Under the pieces are notes generated by a model that was given only the letters and a program-made list of their open reading frames with translations, was not told where the DNA came from and did not search any database. From Clarkia xantiana subsp. parviflora (taxonomy: Eukaryota; Streptophyta; Magnoliopsida; Myrtales; Onagraceae), in contig JAPTYO010000005.1 in assembly GCA_036873135.1 (NCBI GenBank), positions 17,008,666 to 17,072,665 on the forward strand: a stretch of DNA of 64,000 nt, read 5' to 3'. The position numbers and the translations under genes were made by a program. This document shows, piece after piece, positions 20,885 through 33,848 of this stretch; positions within the stretch are counted from its first letter, which is position 1, and each line of letters opens with the position of its first letter.

Positions 20885-20893
20885 AATTGTTTT
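20851..20893. repeat. Perfect 13-bp inverted repeat at a rearrangement junction
   Basis: AAAACAATTCACC (20851-20863) and GGTGAATTGTTTT (20881-20893) flank a 17-nt loop. The other leader copy continues GGTTCGGCC after the same loop, so the right arm replaced the normal sequence exactly where homology is lost. Confidence 0.9.
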
Positions 20894-20929
20894 AACAAAT
20901 AAGTCGCTGCTTTGATAAATACAATTTAC

Positions 20930-21545
20930 GACCGGCCATTTTACTCAATTTACCCAACTCCGCATAGCCAAAGAGGAATCCAGTTACTGTTGCCGCTCTG
21001 GTGTTTCCACTCGCCCACCAGTCCGCCCCCGCTGGAGGTTTCCGTTTCGACGCCAACCCGACTTCGCCGCCGCTTCATATTCAATACTGCAGATTTCGTT
21101 CCACTGAAAAATTCGTCCGCTGCAGATTCCATCGGTGCTCACTGTGGGTTCTCTTCGCCTGCCGTCCAGCCACTTTCTGCATGAAAAAGGTTTTCCTCAT
21201 ATTGCTTGATCTTGTTCTTTGATTTCAGTGAAAATATATGTTCTTTCATCTTCGCTTGTGTTCTCGATGCTTGTAATCTCTTTTTCATGCCAACATCTCT
21301 AATTGTTCCCACTTTTCTAATTAAAATTAGGCGTCTTTGTTGTCGTAATCTAAATAGGTGGAATCGATGAAATTATCATGGATGAACTTTTCGACTTTTT
21401 CTTAATGAGCAGAACCATTGCACCGAATCTTTTACCATGGGTTCGGAGAGTTTTCACATATTTCGAAAAACTATTGAAAATGAATTGCCTTACAGAGCAT
21501 CTCTCAGTGAGGCAATTGACTTCAAAGAGATGAATCTGTGGCACT
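20930..21545 (+). other. Exon-like sequence, unrecognised
   Basis: About 20940-21190 is GC-richer and looks like a plant 5' exon or UTR. It is followed by TTTC...CAG-type sequence and then two short overlapping frames: one at 21378-21539 beginning MDELFDFF, and one at 21438-21560 beginning MGSESFHIF and ending WHFGLS. Neither matches a family I know. It could be a gene fragment carried by the inserted segment. Very uncertain. Confidence 0.25.
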
Positions 21546-21560
21546 TTGGACTAAGTTAAT

Positions 21561-22002
21561 CACCACACTTTACTATACTTATATATTTATTTTATGAGGG
21601 GGAGAAGAGGCAAGATTTTTTTTTCTCATTTCGTCCTTGTGTGTTTTAAATAGGAAAACAAGATTTTGTGAATGAAGCAAGACTCAAGTGGTTTGCTTTT
21701 CTCACTTTAGTATTGAGAGTGAGTCAATAGTTACAAGAAGTGCTCGATAACGCAATTTGTAGAGCGCGAAAGAACAAGTGGAACACTAACTACAGTATAT
21801 TGATCCTTACAAGATGATCATGTGTATAATTTGATTAAATGAGTTTCATTCAAGTGAGTACTGAAATCTGACTCCATTTTGACACTACTCACTATCTATT
21901 TCTATCAGTCAGTTCTATCTGCTTTTGATGCATCATTTCCGCATGAAGACAAAAACTAATATTACTAATTACATTCAATCAATGCTTGAAAATGCCAAAA
22001 GC
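21561..22002. other. Unassigned AT-rich sequence
   Basis: No reading frame, repeat or motif recognised. Confidence 0.4.
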
Positions 22003-22180
22003 ATGGAAGGTATTGTTTTTCCTAGAAAATGTAATTTTTATAAGGGGTTCATCAGTGGCAATTTTACTCGATATGTAGATTCATGTTTGAAACAATGAAT
22101 TCCACCGAGAAAAGAATTTTGAAATGTAAATGGGTAATTCTTGAAACATGGAAGGTATTGTTTTTCCTAGAAAATGTAAC
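22003..22180. repeat. Direct repeat pair of ~33 bp
   Basis: CATGGAAGGTATTGTTTTTC followed by CTAGAAAATGTAA occurs near 22003 and again near 22147, about 144 bp apart. The sequence between shows no coding signal. Confidence 0.7.
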
Positions 22181-23213
22181 ATCTTAAACTTTCTGAGCAA
22201 GTTCCTGTAGCTTTGTAGATAATCTGTTTCATGTAGATTTGTGACTTGCTGATTTGGAGGTGAACAAGCCGTTCTTCATCTAGACAGTTTTATTTCAGGG
22301 GTTTTTCATTTGCATGAGATTTATAATATTTGCCTTAGATTAGTAGATGGTGACCTTATTGCGATAGAAATTGAATTCGAGCGACAAGTGGTACAGAAAC
22401 AGCCTCTCCTCAAGGCTCAATGCATGGGTACTGTATGATGAATGGTAGTTGCCGCAGCACGAAACAACTCCGATCAATGCAGCCGCAATAATATACCTGC
22501 CATATTTTTATAAACTTGCAGATATCAAACAACTATGAAACATTGAATGTGTTATATGTTATATGTGTAGATATAGTTCTTATATTAGCTAGACATGAGC
22601 AACACTATATATAAATATATATTTTAGACCCAAGAAATACCATTAATAAAAAGAAAAAAAAATGTAATACTTTCTCTTGCACATTCATAAATATATATTT
22701 TAGACCAACAACAACCGGTTCATTCATATTAGCTTTTTAGGATTTACACCGCCAAACTATTCACCTATTCTAATAAAGTTATTAAAAAATTCATAAAACT
22801 GATTCAAGATCGAAAATATTATTTTCATAACATCTTTTTTATTTTTTATAAATATTTTTGTTTTATATTATTAAGTAAAACACTATTTTAATCATTTATA
22901 TAAAACAGTGATTACATTTTAAATAAATAAAAAATGGCCAAAGAATTACTAAACAAATTAGCATTTATAATTTTTTTGGGAAGAAATGCATTTATAATTA
23001 ACAAAAAGAAAAAAAAAAAAGAAAAAAGAGAAATGAGGAGAGATGAAGCTTTGGAGCAGACGCCAGATGGGAAAAAAGTAAAAAGGGACAGAGAGAAGAG
23101 CTCGGGCGCGTGCATCTAACTGACGAGATCCAATGACCCTAAACTCGATTGATCAGTCGACTTAATTTTAGCCATTCCGATGTTTGAAAACAAAAGCAAC
23201 TATAATGATGCAT
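22181..23213. other. Unassigned AT-rich sequence
   Basis: Includes two copies of ATAAATATATATTTTAGACC (near 22611 and 22687) and an A-rich run near 23005. Open frames here are low-complexity lysine-rich and not credible genes. Confidence 0.4.
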
Positions 23214-23400
23214 CCGATGTTATTAGAACCGGACCGCCGGTCCGACCAGATTGAATCTAGAACCGGTGCCCTAGCCGGCCCGGTACGCTTGAAAGACCGA
23301 GGCGCAAGAGAACCTGGTTCAACTTCTGATTTTTTTAGAGAATCGGCCGGTTCTGATCGAACCGGGCGGTCTGTCGGTTCACCGGTTCGATATTTCAAAA
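23214..23400. repeat. CCGGTT/AACCGG-rich repeat block
   Basis: Dense AACCGG, CCGGTT and GAACCGG motifs run on both strands, as in the leader blocks of the copia elements and the ends of the hAT MITE at 29771. No target duplication or clear terminal repeat was found. It may be a MITE relative. Confidence 0.35.
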
Positions 23401-23550
23401 AGAAAAAGGAAGAAAAAACATAGCGAGAAAATTGAACAAAAAAAAGTTATATGGACTTCTTGAACTTGTCATCGCTGCCCCCGCGTCATTCTCCACTTCT
23501 TTAGAACAGCTCAATCTCGAGCTTGTTGAAAACTCAAAGTATCTCAGCTT

Positions 23551-23790
23551 CTTATGATTAAAGAATGGAACAACACTATCCAAATGGCTAAAAATCCAAT
23601 CTTCCATGAGCGGACAAAACATATCGAATCGGACTGTCATTTCACCCGCGGCTGTATTCAAAATGACACGATTTACATTTATCATGTGCCTTCTGCTAGA
23701 CAGCTTGCTGATCTCTTGACGAAAGCTCTTGGCCGTGCACAACATGAAGCATTACTGGCATTATGGAATCATAAGAAAAGAAGGAAAAGT
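23551..23790 (+). pseudogene. Copia RNase H C-terminal fragment
   Basis: The frame contains AKNPIFHERTKHIESDCHF, then HVPSARQLADLLTKALG, the conserved end of copia RNase H. The rest of pol is missing upstream. It differs from the RNase H of C and E2, so it is another copia lineage. It sits inside the inserted 5.9-kb segment. Confidence 0.85.
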
Positions 23791-23990
23791 AGAAGGAATG
23801 TAGACTTACTATTTACTTTAACTAAGGAATGTAGACTTACTAAATTTAGTACAGTTGACTTTCTTAGTTAGTTGACTAATTATTGCTATATATAGTTCCC
23901 TTCCAAATGTACTTGTAACTAACTTTCAAGTAATACAATGATTCATTTTCCATGCCAATTCTCCGAATTACAGTTCATACAGATGAGATA
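23791..23990 (+). repeat. Possible 3' LTR remnant of the copia fragment
   Basis: Follows the RNase H fragment by a few bases to tens of bases. It has a repeated GAATGTAGACTTACT, a TATATATAG promoter-like site near 23888 and a run ending AGTAATACAATGATTC, like a short copia LTR. No second LTR is present for comparison. Confidence 0.4.
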
Positions 23991-25166
23991 AGTTAGTTAC
24001 CCGTTGCAACTAACTAACAACTGAAAGAAGCGCCAAAGAGCAAATCACAAAACATAACAATGCAAATCGTACACCACAATAGTTGCGGAAAGTTAAACAA
24101 AACAATACCATAGAGAAGTTTCACAAACACTAAGTTCAATGGATCACCCAGGAAGATTAGGAAAACAACAAACTTCAACACCTACAAACTCCATTCTGCA
24201 AAATTAATATCACCTAACCAATCCCGAGTGCTTTTAAACTTGAAGCTTCATCTTTAATAATCAATTATCATCGCCAACTTGATGTCTGTATTTGACAAAA
24301 TTGTTAAATGATTTTATAAATAATCTACTTTACCAATATATTATTTGTGTTGTGTCCTCACCCCCAAAAGACACAACACTTCAAATGGTACAATTCATTC
24401 TCACCCCTACAGGCACTTATCAAAGGCACTTCTTTCTTCATATCACCCCTACGGGTACTTCCTTCTTCATAGCAAATTTGTCTTGAGCCTCTGAGCAACA
24501 AAAAAAAAATTGTGTTGACCCAGAATGTCTCCACCAGAAGAAGCAGATAAGACGCCGAACAACAAAAAGGAGGAGACCAACCCCGGTTACTGATTACCTA
24601 GGCGTCCATTACTTCTTACTCTCAACCGCCAGTCTCTCAAGTAATGCTGGTACTTTTAAATTTCAAGTAATACAATCAAACATGCAAATTGATGTACATC
24701 CTTCATTGGCTTTATCTCGTCACCACAAGTTCCTCTTGCTAATACATCTAACGGAGATTATCAGTTTGCAGAATTCGTTGCAGTCCTTTTTCCAATCGCA
24801 CCCGTCGTGCTCTGTCTCCGCTTCCTTCCGGCATTGTACGGATTTTGCCACCTTTGTTGCCAATGGGCACCACCAATGGCGTCATAGTGTCTAGAGGCCA
24901 GTAAGTTGTGGTCACGACTCACACCTCTCCAATTCTTTCCTGTGGCCCTTCATTGTCCTGATAATCTCCGACTATGACATAAAATCTGGTGCCCGTTAAA
25001 GGAATTCTCTGTAGAATGTAGATTTTCTTTAAAATCTGTGTATCATGTATATATCTATATATTTGTTCGAATGTAAATTTTCATTAAAATCTATGTATTT
25101 TGTATGGATATCATATTTGTTCTCATGATTTTTATGGTTAGAGTAGAAGCGCACACTCAGTTGATA
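23991..25166. other. Unassigned sequence
   Basis: Nothing recognised apart from two diverged direct repeats of GAATGTA(G/A)ATTTTC...AAAATCT near 25015 and 25070. Confidence 0.4.
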
Positions 25167-25173
25167 CTTTTCA

Positions 25174-25177
<4 letters not shown>

Positions 25178-25262
<85 letters not shown>
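25178..25262. repeat. (TA)n microsatellite, ~85 bp
   Basis: Continuous TA dinucleotides with one ATGT interruption near 25243. Confidence 0.95.
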
Positions 25263-26760
25263 GCTTTCCAATATTCAAATTGTCGCTGAGTTAATACTCA
25301 AATTGTCACTCAGTTACTGGTTTTAGGTAAAGATTGTCGATACTAAATCGGTCGTCTCTGGTTGCAACTTGCAGCATTTAGGGTTTAGGGTTGAGTTAAA
25401 TAAATATTTTTTGTGAATTGATTATCACTTACATAATTTATATTAGTATACTACACTGCAGGTAAGGACATTTGAGACTCATTGTGGATCAATATCTCAA
25501 TACGAGATGAAACACATGTGATCCTTAGCAAATACCTACAATGCGGGAATTTGGGTCGAGTACACGACGAAAGCATTAAATCAAAGCTTGCCTTAGCATG
25601 CCACTAGCACATGAAATGAAGAACCATATCGCTATAAATAAATCCACCAAAAATCACACAAGTAAGTTAAGAATTTGTTCCCTTATTGTATTTCTAAATC
25701 AGATTGTTTGTGATTAGTATTTGCTGCTCTTTTGTCCAAAATATCTGTTGGATTTTAGCTAGGGAGGTGAAACACCCCACTCACACATAAACACACAAGG
25801 CTTAACACACATACAAATAACCCAAAAACTTAGCTTTGATTGCCATTGGAAGAAGAGCAAGTGGCGTCGTTCCTTTCCTTCACTCACATATCTCTTTGTT
25901 CCTTTTTTTCCACTACTGTCTGTCAAACTTAGATACCTAGCAGCAGTATTACGTTTTTCTTTCTTCCTTACACAAAACACACCGTTTGACTAAACCAGCT
26001 ACTAGACATTAATTACGAAAATGCAACTCAATATGCATAAACTAAACTAACACATTAATTTATGAATATGAATGTCTAAAATAAGTAATCCAAGATTGTT
26101 CTTATGAAACAATCTTGATGAGATGGAAAATTGTTCATGGCCAGCACTTTCTTGATGCTCCTTATTTATGTGGGCCATATCCACAAAAGTTTCAAGTACT
26201 AATTCTATAATTTGGCATAATTCAGTGTAAAAAAATCATAGGTTGGAGTTTATATGGCGCTGTCAGCTCATGCAAATACTCGACGTTGGTATGAAATGAA
26301 GAAAAAACAGGAAAATACTGTCACTGCACATGAAAAATAACTTAAAGCTGCAGAGAGGAAAACTTAACTACTTAAGGTAATTAGTTTTAACATGTTAATT
26401 TATATCAACATTACGCAAATAAATGAGAAAACCAGTGCATCAGTTTCACATATGCTCAAAGTTCACTTTGAGAAGTTCAGTTGGTTTAAAAGCAATAATT
26501 ACTTGGTTATCAGTGGTCCTGGCAAAAAAAGTGGTCAAACGGAGACATGTAAGTAGCCTTGCAACTGCTAAGTACTTCGACGTAGAAGAATACATGTGTT
26601 CATTGGTTTAGATCTTATTTTCGTTTTTTCGAATCTTCTGTTCATTGTTTGTTTTCTTCTTTACCGTACTGTAAAATTTCATTTACCATCAAATCTTTCA
26701 ACATTATACTCACGTTTTCAACTTCTATCTTACTAGAACTGATGTAATTAACAACGACAT
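25263..26760. other. Unassigned sequence upstream of the Helitron end
   Basis: AT-rich with no recognisable coding region. By position it would be the 3' internal part of a Helitron. Confidence 0.35.
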
Positions 26761-26791
26761 GCGCGTGCAACGCACGCGCGGCAACAACTAG
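26761..26791 (+). other. Helitron 3' terminus (hairpin plus CTAG)
   Basis: GCGCGTGC (26761-26768), loop AAC, GCACGCGC (26772-26779), then GGCAACAA and CTAG at 26788-26791, followed by T. A GC-rich hairpin ~10 bp before CTRR at an A/T target is the diagnostic end of plant Helitrons. Confidence 0.8.
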
Positions 26792-26924
26792 TATATATAT
26801 ATATATATATATATATTTCGGCACAACAGTATATATATATATATATATATTTATTGTCAAGATTCTATATTTAGAGATATATAATCAATCAACAATATAT
26901 ATACATATATATATAATTGGCAAC

Positions 26925-26983
<59 letters not shown>

Positions 26984-27290
26984 TTTGGAAAATATATTAT
27001 TGTCAATATTGAATATTTATGGATATATATTAAATCAATAATATATATTTTCTCAATCTTTTCGGCAACTATATCATCGATATTATCTAGTTCCCTAATA
27101 TTGTGCTAGATATACTGATAGTTAATATACACAATTATCTTGTGAATATTGTCCTAATTTTGGAATCATCTTTAACATTAAAATTCTGGCCGAAATAATA
27201 TGCAAAAATATCTTCAATACTTCGGTCACTATAGGGTTACTTGTGGACTAACAAATCAAAACAATTCACCTTAATAACTACAGGTATGGT
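26792..27290. repeat. Leader segment duplicated around the insertion, right copy
   Basis: Second copy of 20415-20883, with longer TA runs. It begins immediately after the Helitron CTAG and continues without a break into the rest of the copia leader (TCGGCCGAAATAACACC). Confidence 0.9.
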
Positions 27291-27559
27291 TCGGCCGAAA
27301 TAACACCAAAATAAGGGTTTGTGGTCAAATTTCATGATCAAAACTTTCATAGATCAAGAATCCAAAGTTTAAATTTGATAAAATTCTTGTTTTTCTTTAA
27401 GATCATGAACACCAAACTTCACTATGAACATCATGAAAAACCATGGCCAGTCCGATTTTAACAAAAAAATTCAAAATTTTTAAAAGCAAAACCTTTTGAA
27501 ATTTCGGCCAACTCTTAAGAAAACCAAGAACATAATTATTTTGTTAAAAAAACGAACTC
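27291..27559 (-). other. Distal leader of copia B
   Basis: Untranslated. Matches the leader part next to the primer site in elements D and G, with repeated GATCATGAACA-type motifs. Confidence 0.65.
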
Positions 27560-27561
27560 CT

Positions 27562-27581
27562 TAACACAGGCTCTGATACCA
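27562..27581 (-). other. Primer binding site, initiator-Met type
   Basis: On the minus strand TGGTATCAGAGCCTGTGTT, one base from the LTR. TGGTATCAGAGC is the standard copia primer site complementary to initiator Met tRNA. Confidence 0.9.
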
Positions 27582-27582
27582 C

Positions 27583-27995
27583 TATTGGATTTAGGGTATT
27601 AATGTTACGGAAACAAAACCCTAGATACGTGCATGGTAACTAATACGCAGCTGAAGAAGGTGCACATACCTATATTGTTTCCTGTAGCCCAGGACCTTTG
27701 AGTGGAGTTCTCGATCCGCCGGAAGATTCCTCGTAGAGGTTCCTGTTAGAGAAATCCCTACGCGGATTATGCCTCACAGCAAAGCCTCTGTCGATTCTTC
27801 GCGGGATGGATCTACACGGAGTTAATTCCTCGACACAATTTGGCACCTCCTTGTTTTTGGTAGTTCAGCCGAATATGGTGTTTCTAGGGAGCAGGGTTTT
27901 GTTTTAACCTCACAACATGGAAGAGGAATAGCTCTTATAAAACCCTTCCTCAGGTCCCTATTTATAAGAGAAGGTGGGATAAATCCCACCTCCTT
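27583..27995 (-). repeat. Truncated 5' LTR of copia B
   Basis: Similar to the solo LTR at 46929-47520 from TTGGATTTAGGG through AGATACGTGCATGG, CCTGTAGCCCAGGACC and GGTGGGATAAATCCCAC, then homology ends near 27995 where the tail of gypsy I begins. About 170 bp of the LTR start is missing. Confidence 0.8.
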
Positions 27996-28261
27996 AATGT
28001 CTAATATTAATGTCTTCCTGTGATTGCGCGCCCCTCTTGGTTATCCCAAGGCATGGTGTAATACATAGGTGCGAGTTGAGTAGATGAGTAGTATACATGC
28101 TGTTTTTCGTGGTTAGTAACTTGCAAGACTTGGCAATGGTACTTGGCATTTATGTGTAGTAATGCACAAGACCCTTATCCCAGAATTTGGAATTTGTGAG
28201 CAGTAATGCGCAAGACCCTTACACGTACATAGGAGAGTCGTCTCGATGAGGCGAGATTTTA

Positions 28262-28800
28262 ATTTTTACCGTCTCTTAGTCCACTCTAAGGAGACGTTGT
28301 GACAAGACTCTACTTGTTAATTTGGTGCGTTTTTCCATCCGTTAGTTGGGAACACCCTGCGTAACGTTTATGCAGGATGTTCTGCTGGCTAATCCATGTA
28401 CTTACCCTGCGATGCTAGTGCGCCTCCACTTAGTTATTCCAAGGGGCGGAACAGAGGTCGTGTAATACGCCTTGTAGTTTTTACCGTCTTTTGGGCCATT
28501 CCAAAGAGACGTTGTTGGCAAGACACGACTTGCTAATTTAGATGTGATTTATTTCCACTACTTGGGAACCCCAATTGCAGTGTTGTTGCAAGGTGTTCCT
28601 TGGCTATTCCCGTACTTACCTTGTAATTCTACTAAACCTCTACTTTATTCCAAGGGGTTGTACAAGACCGCGTTACACCACTTGCAGTTTTTTCCGTCTC
28701 TTGTTCCATTCCAAGGCGACGTTGTGGTAAGACACGACTTGCTAATTTGAAGTGTTTTGTTTCTGTTACTTGTTCACGTCAAAGGTAACGTTTTACAAGA
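28262..28800. repeat. Tandem repeat, ~210-bp unit, about 2.5 copies
   Basis: Units start near 28262, 28478 and 28687 with TTACCGTCT followed by GAGACGTTGTG...CAAGAC and ACTTG(T/C)TAATTT. Diverged. Part of the untranslated tail of element I. Confidence 0.75.
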
Positions 28801-28916
28801 CTCGACTTGTAGGTTTGGTGAGTTTTTCGATGCATTGCGTATAGCAAAGATCTTAGGATACGCTCCTGCTGGCGTAGAAGGGTGTTTAGTAATGAACGCT
28901 ACTTGTGTTTAGTAGT

Positions 28917-29275
28917 AGGTTCCCATGAGATTTCCCTCGTATAGAGAATGTCGCGCCATTTTTCATGGGGTTGCCCTCGCATGGAGGATGTCGTGCCATG
29001 TAATGTGGGGGTGAACTCATGCCGGAGTGTTTAGTAATCTGTACTGGGTCTTCTAGTCCGCAACAAGATGACATGGGGTTTCCCTCTTATAGAGGATGTC
29101 ATGTCAAGTTTTCATGGGGTTGCCCTCGCATGGAGGATGTCGCACCATGTAGTGTGGGATTTCTCTAGTATAGAGGAAGTCGCACCACGTTGTAGATGAC
29201 TGCATCTTATTTTAAAAACCCAAGGAATGGCTATTGTAATCATGGGGTTGCCCGAGCTGGGGATGTCACACCATG
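28917..29275. repeat. Tandem repeat of ~45-55-bp units
   Basis: Recurring CATGGGGTTGCCCTCGCATG plus GAGGATGTCG, with copies near 28964, 29072, 29114 and 29242. Neighbouring parts are partly complementary. Same position relative to gag as the arrays in J and F. Confidence 0.75.
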
Positions 29276-29762
29276 TTACTAAGATAATCGTTGGAAAAAT
29301 TTCCCGGATGTGATATGTTGTTGTCTTTGTTTAGAATAGGCATAATAGATGTTAAGAGAGAGAGCGTATCGATTGCTCTTTGTTGACGTTGAGTGTGGAC
29401 ATGTTGGTGACGTATAATATAGGCCGTTTGTTGTGTTTAGCGTAATAGCTTGTATTGTTGATGCAACTTATATGCATAGAGTCCACTAGTTGGTGTGATT
29501 CCAGAGTAGGGAGTATATAAGAGTAATGTACCTAGGAGAATACATTAACATCATTAGTACTGCGGAGTATTTATAATGTTTTGCGAATGGGGTCAACTGA
29601 TCACCCATGTGTAAATGTTCTTCAACTGTTTTAAACTACTTAAATAAAAAATATGAAAGTAGATGATTAAAGCTGTGAGTAAAAACAACCTTCAATTTTG
29701 ATCCTTAGTGATATCATCTCTTCAATTTCGATCCTTAGAGTCAGGCAGTCGTTGGTGCTGTG

Positions 29763-29770
29763 TCCCCAGG
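29763..29770. repeat. 8-bp target site duplication, left (TCCCCAGG)
   Basis: Identical to 30350-30357 on the other side of the MITE. Eight base pairs is the hAT superfamily rule. Confidence 0.9.
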
Positions 29771-30349
29771 TAGGGGTGAAACCGGACCGGTCGGACCGGT
29801 TTTTTGCTTGGTTCGGTCGGTTACCCATATTTTCGGTCCGGTTTTTTTCCTTAAAAAAATACGACCAAAAAACCATGTGAGAAAAAATAAACCGTCCATT
29901 GGTAGTACGGTTTTCTCGGTTCGGTTTTCGGTTTAAACCGAAAATCCAAAAGTAATAATTATCATTTAAAATTCTCGTTATTTTCATGGAATTTATCAAA
30001 GCGAAATGAAAAATAACGTCAATTATTATAATTAAATAAATTATAAAACAAAATTAGAAAAAATAATCTTCATAAATGCTTATTTCATAATTTTTATAAA
30101 CCTAATGAATTAATTATACTGATTAATATCAACTAATATAATATATATTATATATATTTAGTTAGCATAACGGTCGGTTCGGTCCCCACGGTCCTCAAAG
30201 ATTAAAATCCGAACCGGACCGAAAACCGAACTAGAGTAAAAAAATCCGACCAAAAATCAAACCGTATATTTCGGATTCGGTTTTTTCGGTCCGGACCGGA
30301 TCGGTTTTCACCGGTTTTTCGGACTAACCGGATTTTGGTTTCACCCCTA
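29771..30349. mobile_element. hAT-type MITE (579 bp)
   Basis: Ends are TAGGGGTGAAACC and its inverted copy GGTTTCACCCCTA, flanked by a perfect 8-bp duplication. Subterminal parts are rich in CCGGACCGG/GGTTCGG motifs and fold back on each other; the centre is AT-rich. It has no transposase frame; the 110-residue open frame that crosses its left edge is an accident. Without the MITE the host zinc-knuckle codons join perfectly. Confidence 0.92.
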
Positions 30350-30357
30350 TCCCCAGG
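30350..30357. repeat. 8-bp target site duplication, right (TCCCCAGG)
   Basis: Right copy, directly after the MITE. Confidence 0.9.
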
Positions 30358-30898
30358 TACGGTGGAACTTGCACCAGTCAGTTACACTTGTTCCGAGAAA
30401 CACTTGCATTGTCTCGCCTGGGGGAGGTAATTTGTTTTGTAGGATTCTGACTTATAATTCTTCAACTCCTATGTTCAAAGGAGTGAAAGTATTGTTTGTG
30501 TTGTTGCTTGCTACCCTGCTTGTGCTTGTATGCGCAAATACCTTCCCTTGGCTTGTGTGTGGTTTGCGCCACCCCAGTTGTTGCTCGTAGTTGATTGCTC
30601 TTTCAAGCTTGTCTTTGAGATCACCCATTGTCTGGGTTTTCCTCCAGCCATAAACTCTTCCGAAGAGGAGGAATGAACGAGCGTTCATGTTCATTAAAAA
30701 TGCATTGATCACTGCCTCCTTGGTTGCCTTCACTAAGGAAGCATTCAGCGCAAAGCGCTTGAAGTAGTTCCAAGTTGACTCTTCATCTCCTTGTTTTAGA
30801 TCCCATACACTTTGACGTGCTGGGACTAGCTGGTAGTTTGCCATGTATCCAGGCGCAAAAACCTGTTCGAATCGCTCCTCCTCGACTTGTCGAGTGCC

Positions 30899-31440
30899 TT
30901 ATCCTTCAACTGTGTCTAACCTTATCATGGCAATAGAGAATTGTTGTTTACACCTTAGAGCGTTTGCATAGCACTGACGTGCAGCAGTTTGGTCGCCCAC
31001 CATTTCTCCAATTCCATTCCCGGTTGGGAACTTCATCTTTTGATGTGCAGTTGAAGGCACTATTTTGTACGGATTGATTGTTGTTCTCCCTAATATCCTG
31101 TTGTATGCCCCCAATGTCTCAACCACTATGAAGTTGACATTTATGTCAATCCTTTTCCATCCTTCCCCCAGTGTTACTGGGAGTGTGATTGTCCCCAAGG
31201 GGTATGTCACTGCACCAGTGAAGCTTATCAGGGGGTAACTTCCAGGACTTAAGTCTGCTTTGGTTCTTCCAAGCTGCTACAACACCTTAATGGTTAGGAT
31301 ATCTACAGAACTTCCTCCATCAACGAGGATTCGCTTGACATCGTAGTTCGCAATTTGCATGGTGATTACCAGTGCATCGTCGTGGGGGTAGACTATATGC
31401 TTCATGTCTTCTTTGGAGAACATGATGACAAGGTCTTCTT
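30899..31440 (-). pseudogene. Retropepsin-like protease (element I)
   Basis: Minus strand. The sequence starts with [20 protein letters not shown], then the active site [12 protein letters not shown] near 31320. A TAG near 31285 follows, where J has LEEIGKTK. It then reads GRTKADLSPGSYPLISFTGA, TYPLGTITLPV, INVNFIVVETLGAYN, GRTTINPYKI and ARQCYANALR, matching J and A closely in order. It ends at TAA 30899, after which the second gag-like domain begins. Confidence 0.85.

Positions 31441-33848
<2,408 letters not shown>

Larger units (their letters stand above)
20885..26791. mobile_element. 5.9-kb segment in the copia B leader, ending in a Helitron 3' terminus
   Basis: Unrelated to the surrounding retrotransposons. 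It starts at a fold-back junction and ends in a hairpin-CTAG structure followed by T, as Helitrons do. I found no convincing Helitron 5' TC end, so it may be a broken Helitron or a patchwork. It contains an exon-like GC-richer stretch, a copia RNase H fragment with a tail, and long AT-rich filler. Helitrons often carry gene fragments, which would fit. No Rep/helicase coding was seen. Confidence 0.5.
10619..27995 (-). mobile_element. Ty1/copia element 'B', minus strand, twice interrupted
   Basis: Read from right to left: truncated 5' LTR (27995-27583), Met-type primer site, long leader (27560-26792, interrupted, 20884-19022), gag (19021-18716), protease (18232-17864), integrase (17820-17473 and 11700-11157), then the pre-LTR tail (11156-10619). 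Reverse transcriptase, RNase H and the 3' LTR are deleted. Gypsy A splits the integrase precisely. A 5.9-kb foreign segment splits the leader. Treating the leader and LTR at 27 kb as the same element is an inference from order and orientation. Confidence 0.7.
29690..30898 (-). pseudogene. Capsid-like gag domain after protease (element I), MITE-interrupted
   Basis: Minus-strand frame 30844-30452 gives a capsid C-terminal half (DEESTWNYFKRFAL, AVINAFLMNMNARSF, LKDKLERAINYEQQ) and a TFTPLNIGVEEL segment that parallels FTFTPLTLSIEEI of element J. After a frame break, the zinc-knuckle-like WCKFHRTWGHSTNDC is split by the MITE between its Trp and Gly codons. A TAA at 30899 separates this domain from the protease just upstream, but the order protease then gag is the same as in J. 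Confidence 0.8.

Noticed and set aside
22934..23119. 61-codon lysine-rich open frame
   Set aside because: Low-complexity A-rich sequence; no similarity to any known protein and no conserved start.
25377..25393. Interstitial telomere repeat (TTTAGGG)
   Set aside because: Only two and a half units; expected by chance in AT-rich sequence.
20885..26791. Complete autonomous Helitron
   Set aside because: Only the 3' terminus is convincing. No Rep or helicase coding and no 5' TC end could be found.
29667..29999. 110-codon minus-strand open frame crossing the MITE edge
   Set aside because: It starts in the MITE and ends in gag of element I; a chance fusion created by the insertion.
29771..30349. 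Treating the GGTTCGG-rich block as a retrotransposon leader
   Set aside because: The exact inverted ends and 8-bp duplications show it to be a separate hAT-type MITE.
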